Of a stretch of DNA of 64,000 nucleotides, positions 57,764-64,000 are shown piece after piece. The stretch lies in the NCBI RefSeq assembly GCF_902498995.1, contig NZ_CABVLY010000035.1, positions 1-64,000 of the forward strand, written 5' to 3'. The notes below the pieces were generated by a model, which searched no databases, had not been told where the DNA came from, and saw nothing but the letters and a program-made list of their open reading frames with translations. The first letter of the stretch is position 1. Each line of letters begins with the position of its first letter. The stretch is from Burkholderia anthina (GTDB lineage: Bacteria > Pseudomonadota > Gammaproteobacteria > Burkholderiales > Burkholderiaceae). Both the position numbers and the translations under genes were made by a program.

Positions 57764-58630
57764 TCAGCGCTGCGGCCGCGCCGCCAGCGCAGCCGGCAAC
57801 ACGACGTTCATCAGGTGATCGGCGCGCGACAGCAGATCGGTCACGCGCTCGTCGAGCCCGCGCAGTTGCGCGGGCTGCATCCGGATCTGCTGGACAGCCT
57901 GCCCGACGATGTTGCGGCGGTCGAACAGCGTGCGCTCGATACCGGCGTCATCCGGCGCGCGCACGACGTCCGACACAGCACTCAGCGCCGCGAGCACGAC
58001 CACGAGGTTTTCTTCCGCATGACGGACCTTCGCGGCGAGTTCCTCGGTGCGCCGCGGGAAAAAACCGAGCGACTGCTTGAGCGCGCCGAGCGCCGCACGG
58101 TAGTCGACGTGCGCCGACGCCGCGCCGAACCAGCGGTCGAGCATGCCGGCCTTGCGCGTCGCCTGCGCGAGCATCCCGGCCATCATGTCGGCCGCGCCGA
58201 GTTCGTTGAATTCGCGCGTCGTCGCCGCGACGGCTTCGACGAGATTGCCGGCCGTCTCCAGCGCCCCGTCGCCGATCGTCGCGACCGTCGCGAGCTTGAG
58301 CGGCACCAGTTGCCGGATATGCCGCTCGATGCGCGGCGCGTAATCGGGATAGAGATTCGGGAAGCTGGCCTGCGCGGCCCGAAAGCATGCTTCGAGCTGC
58401 GGATGGTTCGATCCGCCGAACAACGCGCGGCCCAGCGCATCGGCAGGCGCCGCGCGCGTGGCCTGCCCGGGCGCCGGCCCCAGGTCGAGCGCCTGCGGCG
58501 CCGGCCGCTCGGGCGCACGCGCGGCCGGCACACCGGCCGCCGCCGGCGTGTCGAACGCAAGACGCCCGGGCGTGCGCTCGGGCGTCGTATCGAACTCGAG
58601 CCGCTTCGGCTCGTCGGACGGATTCGTCAT
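57764..58630 (-). CDS. Hypothetical protein of the ter operon
   Basis: A 288-residue protein with no recognisable domain. The first ~75 residues are Pro/Ala-rich and probably disordered, with repeated LxFDTxx motifs (RLEFDTTPERTPGRLAFDTP). The rest is helical (LVPLKLATVATIGDGALETA, then LVEAVAATTREFNELGAADM). It is the last gene of the TelA-vWA-TerC-TerD operon, 51 nt after terD. It may be a TelA-like partner by helical character, but that is inference. Confidence 0.72.
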   Translation of the reverse strand: MTNPSDEPKRLEFDTTPERTPGRLAFDTPAAAGVPAARAPERPAPQALDLGPAPGQATRAAPADALGRALFGGSNHPQLEACFRAAQASFPNLYPDYAPRIERHIRQLVPLKLATVATIGDGALETAGNLVEAVAATTREFNELGAADMMAGMLAQATRKAGMLDRWFGAASAHVDYRAALGALKQSLGFFPRRTEELAAKVRHAEENLVVVLAALSAVSDVVRAPDDAGIERTLFDRRNIVGQAVQQIRMQPAQLRGLDERVTDLLSRADHLMNVVLPAALAARPQR

Positions 58631-58681
58631 CGATGCTTGCTGCCCGGCGCCGCGCAGTCGCGCCGGCCGGGCTGCCGCCAG

Positions 58682-59338
58682 TCAGACCGCGCCGCCGTAC
58701 GCGCGCACGAAATCGCCGAGGCCACGGTTGTAGCCGGCGCCGACCGCCTTGAACATGAAGTGGCCGTCGCGACGATAGAAGCTGCCCACCTGCACCGACG
58801 TCTCCATCGAGAAGTCTTCCTCGAGCGTGTACTTCGCGATCACCGCGCCCGACACCTCGTCCGCGATCTGGATGTAGCTGTTGCGAACCTGCCCGAAATT
58901 CTGGCGGCGCGCTTCGGCCTGGTCGATCGTCACCACCACCGAGATTTCCTCGACGTCGGCCGCGAGCTTCGTCACGTCGATGAAGATCACCTCGTCGTCG
59001 CCGTCGCCGCTGCCCGTGCGGTTATCGCCGCTATGCACGACGCCCAGGCACTTCGAGGCGGGCATCCCGCGCTTCGGGAAATCGTCGCCCGGCTGGATGA
59101 AGGTTTCCTTGCGCTCCATCGTGCGCACTTCGCTGTTGTAGAACACGAAGTGCTGGTCCGAGATCAGCTTCGGATTGCTCTGCGCGTCGTACTTGCACAG
59201 GAACACCGACACGTCGAGATCGAAATCCGAACCCGTGTCCGTCGCGTTCGCGTCCCAACCGAGACCGATGCGGAATTTCTGCGTGCCAGGCGCTTCCTTC
59301 GACAGGTTGACGCGACCGCCTTTCGACAAATTGATCAT
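58682..59338 (-). CDS. terD: TerD-family tellurium/stress resistance protein
   Basis: A 218-residue TerD/TerE-fold protein that binds Ca2+ and helps stress and tellurite resistance. The family start MINLSKGGRVNLSKEAP and KFRIGLGWDANATDTGSDFD, DLDVSVFL and NRTGSGDGDDEVIFIDVTKL carry the Asp-rich calcium sites. GAGG lies 6 nt before the ATG. It is in the ter operon between the DUF475 TerC gene and the 288-residue protein. Confidence 0.92.
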   Translation of the reverse strand: MINLSKGGRVNLSKEAPGTQKFRIGLGWDANATDTGSDFDLDVSVFLCKYDAQSNPKLISDQHFVFYNSEVRTMERKETFIQPGDDFPKRGMPASKCLGVVHSGDNRTGSGDGDDEVIFIDVTKLAADVEEISVVVTIDQAEARRQNFGQVRNSYIQIADEVSGAVIAKYTLEEDFSMETSVQVGSFYRRDGHFMFKAVGAGYNRGLGDFVRAYGGAV

Positions 59339-59426
59339 CAGAACCTCTTCTGCTGGAACCGCCGTTGTGCCGGCGGCAATGCCGGGCCGCACCGCGCGGC
59401 CCCTGGTTGATGTGGTGCGTGCTGCG

Positions 59427-60443
59427 TTACTCGCCTGCCACCGCAGTCCGGTCTTCCCTGCGCTGCACGATGATCGACGACCACACGGCCGCCGCGATCA
59501 TCGCCGCGCCGATCAGGCCCGTGATGACTTCGGGCACGTCGAACTTCACGCCGAGGAACATGATCGCCGCGAGCGCGCCGATCGCCCAGAACGCGCCGTG
59601 TTCGAGATAGCGGTACTGCGCGAGCGTGCCCTTCTTCAGCAGCACGAGCGTCATCTCCCGGATGTAGGCCGCGCCGACGCCGAGACCGAGCGCGATCAGG
59701 AAGATGTTGTTCGACAGCGCGAACGCGCCGATCACGCCGTCGAAGCTGAACGACGAATCGAGCACTTCGAGGTACAGGAAACCCGCGACACCTTCGCGCA
59801 CCACGCGCGTGCCCGTGTCCTCGCCGCCGACCAGGTCGCCCACGCCGTGCGCGATCACGAAGCCGATCACGCCGAACGCGCCCGCGAGCAGGAAGCTCAC
59901 CTGCTCCGCGGCCGGCACGTAGAACGACGCGACGATCACGATCGCGAGCGTCAGCGCCACTTCCAGCGCCGTGATGCGGCCGAGATGGCGCATCGGGCCT
60001 TCGAGAAAGCCGATCCAGTGTTCGTCCTTCTCGGTGTCGAGCATGAACTTGAAGAACACCATCAGCAGGAACGCGCCGCCGAACGCCGACACCTCGTGAT
60101 GCGCGGAGGTCAGCACCGCCGCGTACTTCCCGGGCGATTCGATCGCGAGCGTCAGCGCGTCCCACAGGCCGATGTGGCCGATCACCGCGACGATCAGCAG
60201 CGGGAACACGAGCCGCATGCCGAACACGGCGACCGGCAGGCCGAACACCATGAAACGGTTGCGCCACTTCTCCGACCAGTTCTTCAGCACGGAGGCGTTG
60301 ACGACCGCGTTGTCGAGCGACAACGAGATTTCGAGTACCGACAGGACCGCGACGATCAGCATGTCCTTCACGCCGCCGAGCAGATAGGCGGCAACCAGCG
60401 CGATCACCGTGAGCGACAGCGGAATCTTGAAGTCTTTCAACAT
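59427..60443 (-). CDS. terC: TerC-family integral membrane protein (DUF475)
   Basis: A 338-residue membrane protein with about 9 hydrophobic segments. The two DUF475/TerC acidic motifs are LSVLEISLSLDNAVVNASVL and LEVLDSSFSFDGVIGAFALS, each with Glu/Asp in membrane helices typical of metal-ion carriers. It is likely a cation exporter or a scaffold for Ter proteins. It is in the ter operon, 88 nt upstream of terD and 43 nt after the vWA gene. Confidence 0.9.
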   Translation of the reverse strand: MLKDFKIPLSLTVIALVAAYLLGGVKDMLIVAVLSVLEISLSLDNAVVNASVLKNWSEKWRNRFMVFGLPVAVFGMRLVFPLLIVAVIGHIGLWDALTLAIESPGKYAAVLTSAHHEVSAFGGAFLLMVFFKFMLDTEKDEHWIGFLEGPMRHLGRITALEVALTLAIVIVASFYVPAAEQVSFLLAGAFGVIGFVIAHGVGDLVGGEDTGTRVVREGVAGFLYLEVLDSSFSFDGVIGAFALSNNIFLIALGLGVGAAYIREMTLVLLKKGTLAQYRYLEHGAFWAIGALAAIMFLGVKFDVPEVITGLIGAAMIAAAVWSSIIVQRREDRTAVAGE

Positions 60444-60486
60444 GATTGGGGTATGGGGTTCCGGAAAATGGGCGTGCGGGCTGCGC

Positions 60487-61224
60487 TTACTTCGCGCGCA
60501 CCCAGTCGCAGAATTCCTGCGTGATCAGTTGTTCGTAAATGTGTTCGTCGCTCACGTCGAGCGATTCGAGATGCAGGAAGCCGACGTTCGGCATCTCGCC
60601 CGCGACTTCCGCGAGAAAATCGAATTCGCTCGGATCGCCGACACCGACGAGCGACCAGTACAGCGGGAAGTGCTGCGACTCGGCCAGCAACTGGCGTACG
60701 CGCTTGCGGTCGTTCTTCGGGTTCTGGCCGTCGGTGACGAACAGCACCCATGCGGGCAGATCGCCGTTCACCGGTGCGGACGCGGCCGGGGCGGCGGTTT
60801 CGGCACCGCCGAACAGCCGGCTCAGAAAGCCGCGCTTTTCTTCGCGCCTGGGCTCCGGCGCGCGGAAGAAGAAGTCGACGATGTCGTTCATCACCGGCGC
60901 ATACTGCGTGCCGCCCCACTTGTCGATCCGCGCTTCGAGCACGTGATCCGAAATGTACGAGCCGTAGTTTTCCGGCGTCGCGGTCGGCAGGCGGTCGTAG
61001 CCTTCGGTGAAGGTCCACGTGTCGACTTCGCCGTTGTCGTCGAACTTCAGTGCAATGCCGAGGATCCGGTCGTGCGTCTCCTGGATCACGCCCGACTGGT
61101 AAAGCGGCTTCGCGGAACCCGAGATGTCGAGCGCCGCGCCGACGCGCACGACGGGCGGCTTCAGGATCTGGCGTTTTTCGAGGACGATCGCGACCTTCGC
61201 CGCGCGTTTCTCAAGCGTAATCAT
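60487..61224 (-). CDS. vWA-domain protein of the ter operon
   Basis: A 245-residue protein with a von Willebrand factor A-type domain like TerF/TerY. It opens MITLEKRAAKVAIVLEKRQI, and the MIDAS-like motif is VRVGAALDISGSAKPLYQSG with an Asp-x-Ser-x-Ser pattern. VLFVTDGQNPKND supplies the second metal site. GAGGA lies 8 nt before the ATG. It is probably a scaffold/adaptor of the Ter complex. Confidence 0.83.
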   Translation of the reverse strand: MITLEKRAAKVAIVLEKRQILKPPVVRVGAALDISGSAKPLYQSGVIQETHDRILGIALKFDDNGEVDTWTFTEGYDRLPTATPENYGSYISDHVLEARIDKWGGTQYAPVMNDIVDFFFRAPEPRREEKRGFLSRLFGGAETAAPAASAPVNGDLPAWVLFVTDGQNPKNDRKRVRQLLAESQHFPLYWSLVGVGDPSEFDFLAEVAGEMPNVGFLHLESLDVSDEHIYEQLITQEFCDWVRAK

Positions 61225-61234
61225 GCGGTGTTCC

Positions 61235-62323
61235 TCAATGGTGCTTCGGAGCGAATCGGGTGATCAGGTCTTGCTCGAGCTGGCGCAGGCGCGGCGCGTC
61301 CTGCTCGCGCTGGCGCTTGCCGTCGGCGATGATCTGCTTGATGTCGTCGAACGCGCCGAACAGTTGCTGTTGCGCATATTCGAACGTGTCGGTCGAGATC
61401 ACCGGGCGCTGGCCGAGCTTCGCGACTTCCTGCGCGTTCTGCCGATTCAGGTCGGCTTGCGCGCGAATCGCCTCGTCGGCCGCGTCGTACGTCGCGTTCG
61501 CGAGCGCCGCCGCGCGCTTCGTGCCGAGTTGCTCGAGGTAGAGCGCGAACGCGTTGGTCCACGCGGGAATCAGCACCGTCTTGATCGTCATGAACTTCGA
61601 CGTCAGCGTGCGTTTCTGGTCCTGCTCCATCCGGATCTGCGGCGCGAGCTGCTTCGACATCAGCATCGCGCGGTCGAGATCGTCGAGCTTGCTTTCGAGC
61701 GCGTCGACCTTGCGCTTCACGTCGAGCAGGCGCTGCGCGGCAAACGCATCGTCCGCCGGCTGCTGGCCGGCCGCGAGATGCGCACGCAGCGCCGCGAGCG
61801 CCGTTTCGCCGTGCGCCTTCGCCTGCGCGAGCTCCTGGTGCAGCGCGTAGTTGTCGTTGTACATGCGCTCGAGCTCGTCGATGCCGGCCTTCTGGCGCTG
61901 CGCATGCGTCTCGAGTTCGACGACGAGCGTATCCATCCGCTTGCTCACCGACTCGTATTGCGACAGCAGCTTCTCCTTGGTCGAGCGGAACAGCCGCGTG
62001 ACCTGCGTGAGCAGTCCGCCCTTGTCGGCGCCGCGCGGGTCGAGCCCCTTCGCGGTCGCGATCAGCTCGTTGAGCTTGTCGCCGAACTGGTCGGCATCCG
62101 ACGCGCGCACGCTCGTGAGAATCTGCTGCGAGAAAGCGGCGATTCGCGTGCCCTGCGCCGCACCGAGCTGGTCGATCTCGTCGACGGTGATCAGGCGCAC
62201 GTTCTCCGGCGCGGGTGCGACCGGCGCGACGGCGGCGACAGGAACCGCGACGGGGGGCAAAGACGGGGTGGAAGGACGATCGCTGACCGCATCGGATTTC
62301 TTGTCATCGAATAGCGGTTTCAT
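61235..62323 (-). CDS. telA: Toxic anion resistance protein, TelA/KlaA family
   Basis: A 362-residue cytosolic protein of the TelA family. The family pattern LGQRPVISTDTFEYAQQQLF with KMRIEQDQKRTLTSKFMTIK-like sequence (residues LAPQIRMEQDQKRTLTSKF) is present, and much of the protein is predicted coiled coil (AQAKAHGETALAALRAHLAA). The N-terminal ~45 residues are Pro/Ala/Val-rich linker. It is the first gene of the ter operon, 10 nt before the vWA gene. Confidence 0.85.
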   Translation of the reverse strand: MKPLFDDKKSDAVSDRPSTPSLPPVAVPVAAVAPVAPAPENVRLITVDEIDQLGAAQGTRIAAFSQQILTSVRASDADQFGDKLNELIATAKGLDPRGADKGGLLTQVTRLFRSTKEKLLSQYESVSKRMDTLVVELETHAQRQKAGIDELERMYNDNYALHQELAQAKAHGETALAALRAHLAAGQQPADDAFAAQRLLDVKRKVDALESKLDDLDRAMLMSKQLAPQIRMEQDQKRTLTSKFMTIKTVLIPAWTNAFALYLEQLGTKRAAALANATYDAADEAIRAQADLNRQNAQEVAKLGQRPVISTDTFEYAQQQLFGAFDDIKQIIADGKRQREQDAPRLRQLEQDLITRFAPKHH

Positions 62324-62941
62324 GTGGCTGCCACGTTTCCTTTTTTGCTTTTGCTGCGTGTTGTCGTGCGCGCGAGGCGCGCATCCGATTGCCGTCGTGC
62401 TCTCTCACGGGCGGCAGACGGACAATAAATGCCGTGGCCGCATGGCGTCAAGGGATCGAATTCTTTCAAATTCCATTCATTTTGTAATCAGACACGTCGA
62501 TGCCTCGGCCACGCCATGCCGCGCCTGCGGCCATGTCCGGCTGCCGCGCGGGATTCCGGCGCGTCCAGGCTTACATGTCGGATCAATGCGAAATGAAGTT
62601 GAAATAATCGGATTTCCGGAGATTCCGGACGACCTGGATGCCGTCGACGGATGCCCGCGCCGATCGACCGCGGGTTATCGGGCCTGCACGTGGAACAGAC
62701 CGGCGGGGATGGGACGCGCAACCTCAACCGGTCACGAATCGTGAAATTGCGCCGTCAGTCGATGTCCACGGAACGTCGGCACGGCACGTAACGTCACGTC
62801 ATGCACACATGCATGACGCGGACACCGCATCGACCGTGCATCGACCGTGCATCGCGCGTGCAACGTCGGCAGGTCCTTCAACACGCGAGCGGGCACGATG
62901 CCGGCCGCGGCGTGCCGCTTTCCCGATGCATCGGCGTGTCG
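62324..62941. other. Intergenic region upstream of the ter operon
   Basis: About 620 nt with no convincing gene. It has an AT-richer patch near 62460-62490 that may hold the ter promoter. An 11-bp tandem repeat (GCATCGACCGT x2 and a variant copy) is at 62827-62859, just after the LysE gene end. Confidence 0.5.
62827..62859. repeat. Short 11-bp tandem repeat
   Basis: Three units: GCATCGACCGT, GCATCGACCGT and GCATCGCGCGT, directly repeated with no gap. Confidence 0.7.
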
Positions 62942-63571
62942 TCAGTTCACGCTCTTCCGATACAACGCCACATACCCGGCGAGCATCAGCAGCAGCGATC
63001 CGCTGACCCGGTTCAGCCACTTCTCCCCGGCCGCCTTCCAGACGCGCACCGAATGCACGCCGAGCAGCGCGTAGCCGGTCATCCCGATGACGTCGATCGC
63101 GACGATCGTCGCCGCGAGGATCGCGTATTGCGGCGCGACCGCATGCGAACGGTCGACGAACTGCGGCAGCAGCGCCGACATGAACAGGTAGTACTTCGGA
63201 TTGCTCATCGCGACGAAGAAGCTCTTCAGGAAGGCAGTCCGGCGATCGGGCGTCGTGAGATCCGGCTCCTGTGCGGCAGGCGCGCGGCCGCTCGACATCA
63301 GCATCCGGATGCCGACGTACGCGAGCCACGCGGCGCCCAGCAGCTTCAGCGTCACGAACGCGGTTTCGGACGCTTCGAGAATGACGCCCAAGCCGAACCC
63401 GACCAGCGCGACCAGCACCACGTCGGCCGTCACCGCACCGAGCATGCCGACCATCGCGTGACGCAACCCGTAGCGCGAACCGTTGCTCATCGCGAGCAAC
63501 ACCGTCGGGCCGGGCGTCGCCACGCCGACGGACAGAATCAGGGCAAATGCGAGCAGTACGGAGATCGTCAT
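62942..63571 (-). CDS. LysE/RhtB-family amino acid exporter
   Basis: A 209-residue membrane protein with six hydrophobic segments, the size and layout of RhtB/LysE exporters. Family marks are VATPGPTVLLAMSNGSRYGL with MSNGSRYGLRHAMVGMLGAV, and KSFFVAMSNPKYYLFMSALL. The start at 63571 (MTISVLLAFAL) is chosen; a longer frame adds an unlikely N-terminus. It probably exports an amino acid or homoserine-lactone-like metabolite. Confidence 0.87.
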   Translation of the reverse strand: MTISVLLAFALILSVGVATPGPTVLLAMSNGSRYGLRHAMVGMLGAVTADVVLVALVGFGLGVILEASETAFVTLKLLGAAWLAYVGIRMLMSSGRAPAAQEPDLTTPDRRTAFLKSFFVAMSNPKYYLFMSALLPQFVDRSHAVAPQYAILAATIVAIDVIGMTGYALLGVHSVRVWKAAGEKWLNRVSGSLLLMLAGYVALYRKSVN

Positions 63572-64000
63572 GAGCGGGCGGGCGTTGTGAAAGGGATTCG
63601 TGATTCGTGCGGACGGCATGCGCGTCGTTTCGGCCGTGGGGCTGCGCCGGCCGGTTCGCGAGACGAGGCCGGAATCGACGCGTTCAATGATCGCATGATT
63701 GCCACGCCACGCGCTTGCCGGCCGAACGGCGAACGTTCGATAAGAAACATGACTGCCGAATCTCGTGACCACGCGGCGGCGAATCCATCCGCCACCCGGA
63801 TTTCGGCGCGACGAGCCGCCCTTCCCGCGCGCCCCTCCCGTCGCGCCGCCCGACACACCATTTCGAGACGATTTTCCCAAATAGAGACACGTCTCATTAT
63901 CAAACGACAATGATTCTCGTTTACGCTATACTCCGCGCCCATATCCAAAACGGCGTCCGCGACAGCACGGACCCGACTCTCCGCCCGGATTCCGACTTGC
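63572..64000. other. Right-end intergenic region with a promoter reading out of the window
   Basis: About 430 nt with no gene in view. AT-rich sequence and a Fur-box-like site occur at 63905-63932, suggesting a plus-strand gene starting beyond the window. Confidence 0.55.
63905..63932 (+). promoter_or_regulatory. Fur-box-like site with a -10 hexamer
   Basis: ACGACAATGATTCTCGTTT (63905-63923) matches the GATAATGATnATCATTATC Fur pattern at many positions and partly overlaps a promoter with -10 TATACT at 63927-63932. A gene induced by iron shortage, such as a TonB-dependent receptor or an ECF sigma factor, would be expected just beyond the window. Confidence 0.5.

Overview
This window looks like a piece of the main chromosome of a Burkholderia species, probably in the Burkholderia cepacia complex. 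The DNA is very GC-rich, the coding is dense, and the gene set is typical of that group: argA next to a probable hrpA and yggX, a hut operon with its regulator inside, a Burkholderia-type porin, CaiB/acyl-CoA dehydrogenase operons, and many LysR, AraC, GntR and LuxR regulators. The assignment rests on protein recognition only.

Layout. 1-12.6 kb is core metabolism and transport: a partial hrpA-like gene, argA, yggX, an MHS-family permease, a CoA-transferase/acyl-CoA dehydrogenase pair with a divergent LysR regulator, and an amino-acid module (permease, porin, RidA, aromatic aminotransferase, Lrp/AsnC regulator). At 12678-12752 lies tRNA-Val(CAC). 12754-22856 is a genomic island inserted in that tRNA gene and closed by a perfect 48-bp copy of the tRNA 3' end. 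23-36 kb carries cysC, a putrescine catabolic set (spuC, puuA-like and puuD-like genes) and the full histidine utilisation operon hutH-C-U-D-I-F-G with two HutC-type operators. 36-47 kb holds a lone solute-binding protein, a phosphopantetheinyl transferase, a hydrolase, LysR and MFS genes, two small alpha+beta-fold proteins and a DHH protein. 44.4-51.9 kb is a sulfonation-like module: a PAPS-dependent sulfotransferase with an SDR and a DUF1214 protein, divergent from cysD, fused cysNC and a LuxR-type regulator. 52-57 kb has a sugar-acid type MFS transporter with a lactonase, and an AraC regulator divergent from a fatty acid desaturase. 57.7-62.3 kb is a tellurite/stress (ter) operon. The window ends with a LysE exporter and a Fur-box-like promoter that reads out of it.

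The island is the most interesting part. Its cargo on the minus strand is a retron followed by a Gabija-type pair. The retron has a recognisable non-coding RNA: an 11-bp a1/a2 repeat at 18621-18631 and 18473-18483, two short msr hairpins, and a perfect 22-bp msd stem at 18520-18570. It also has a 318-aa reverse transcriptase with a YADD motif. Upstream are two translationally coupled genes: a HEPN-like protein starting with GTG, and an unrecognised protein with a C-terminal winged helix starting with TTG. I do not recognise this pair as a known retron effector set. Downstream lie a class 2 OLD nuclease (GajA-like) and a UvrD-type helicase (GajB-like) with a 4-nt overlap. The island integrase is broken: a 19-codon N-terminal stub sits beside the tRNA and a C-terminal fragment lies at 20.3-20.5 kb on the other strand, so the island probably cannot move by itself.
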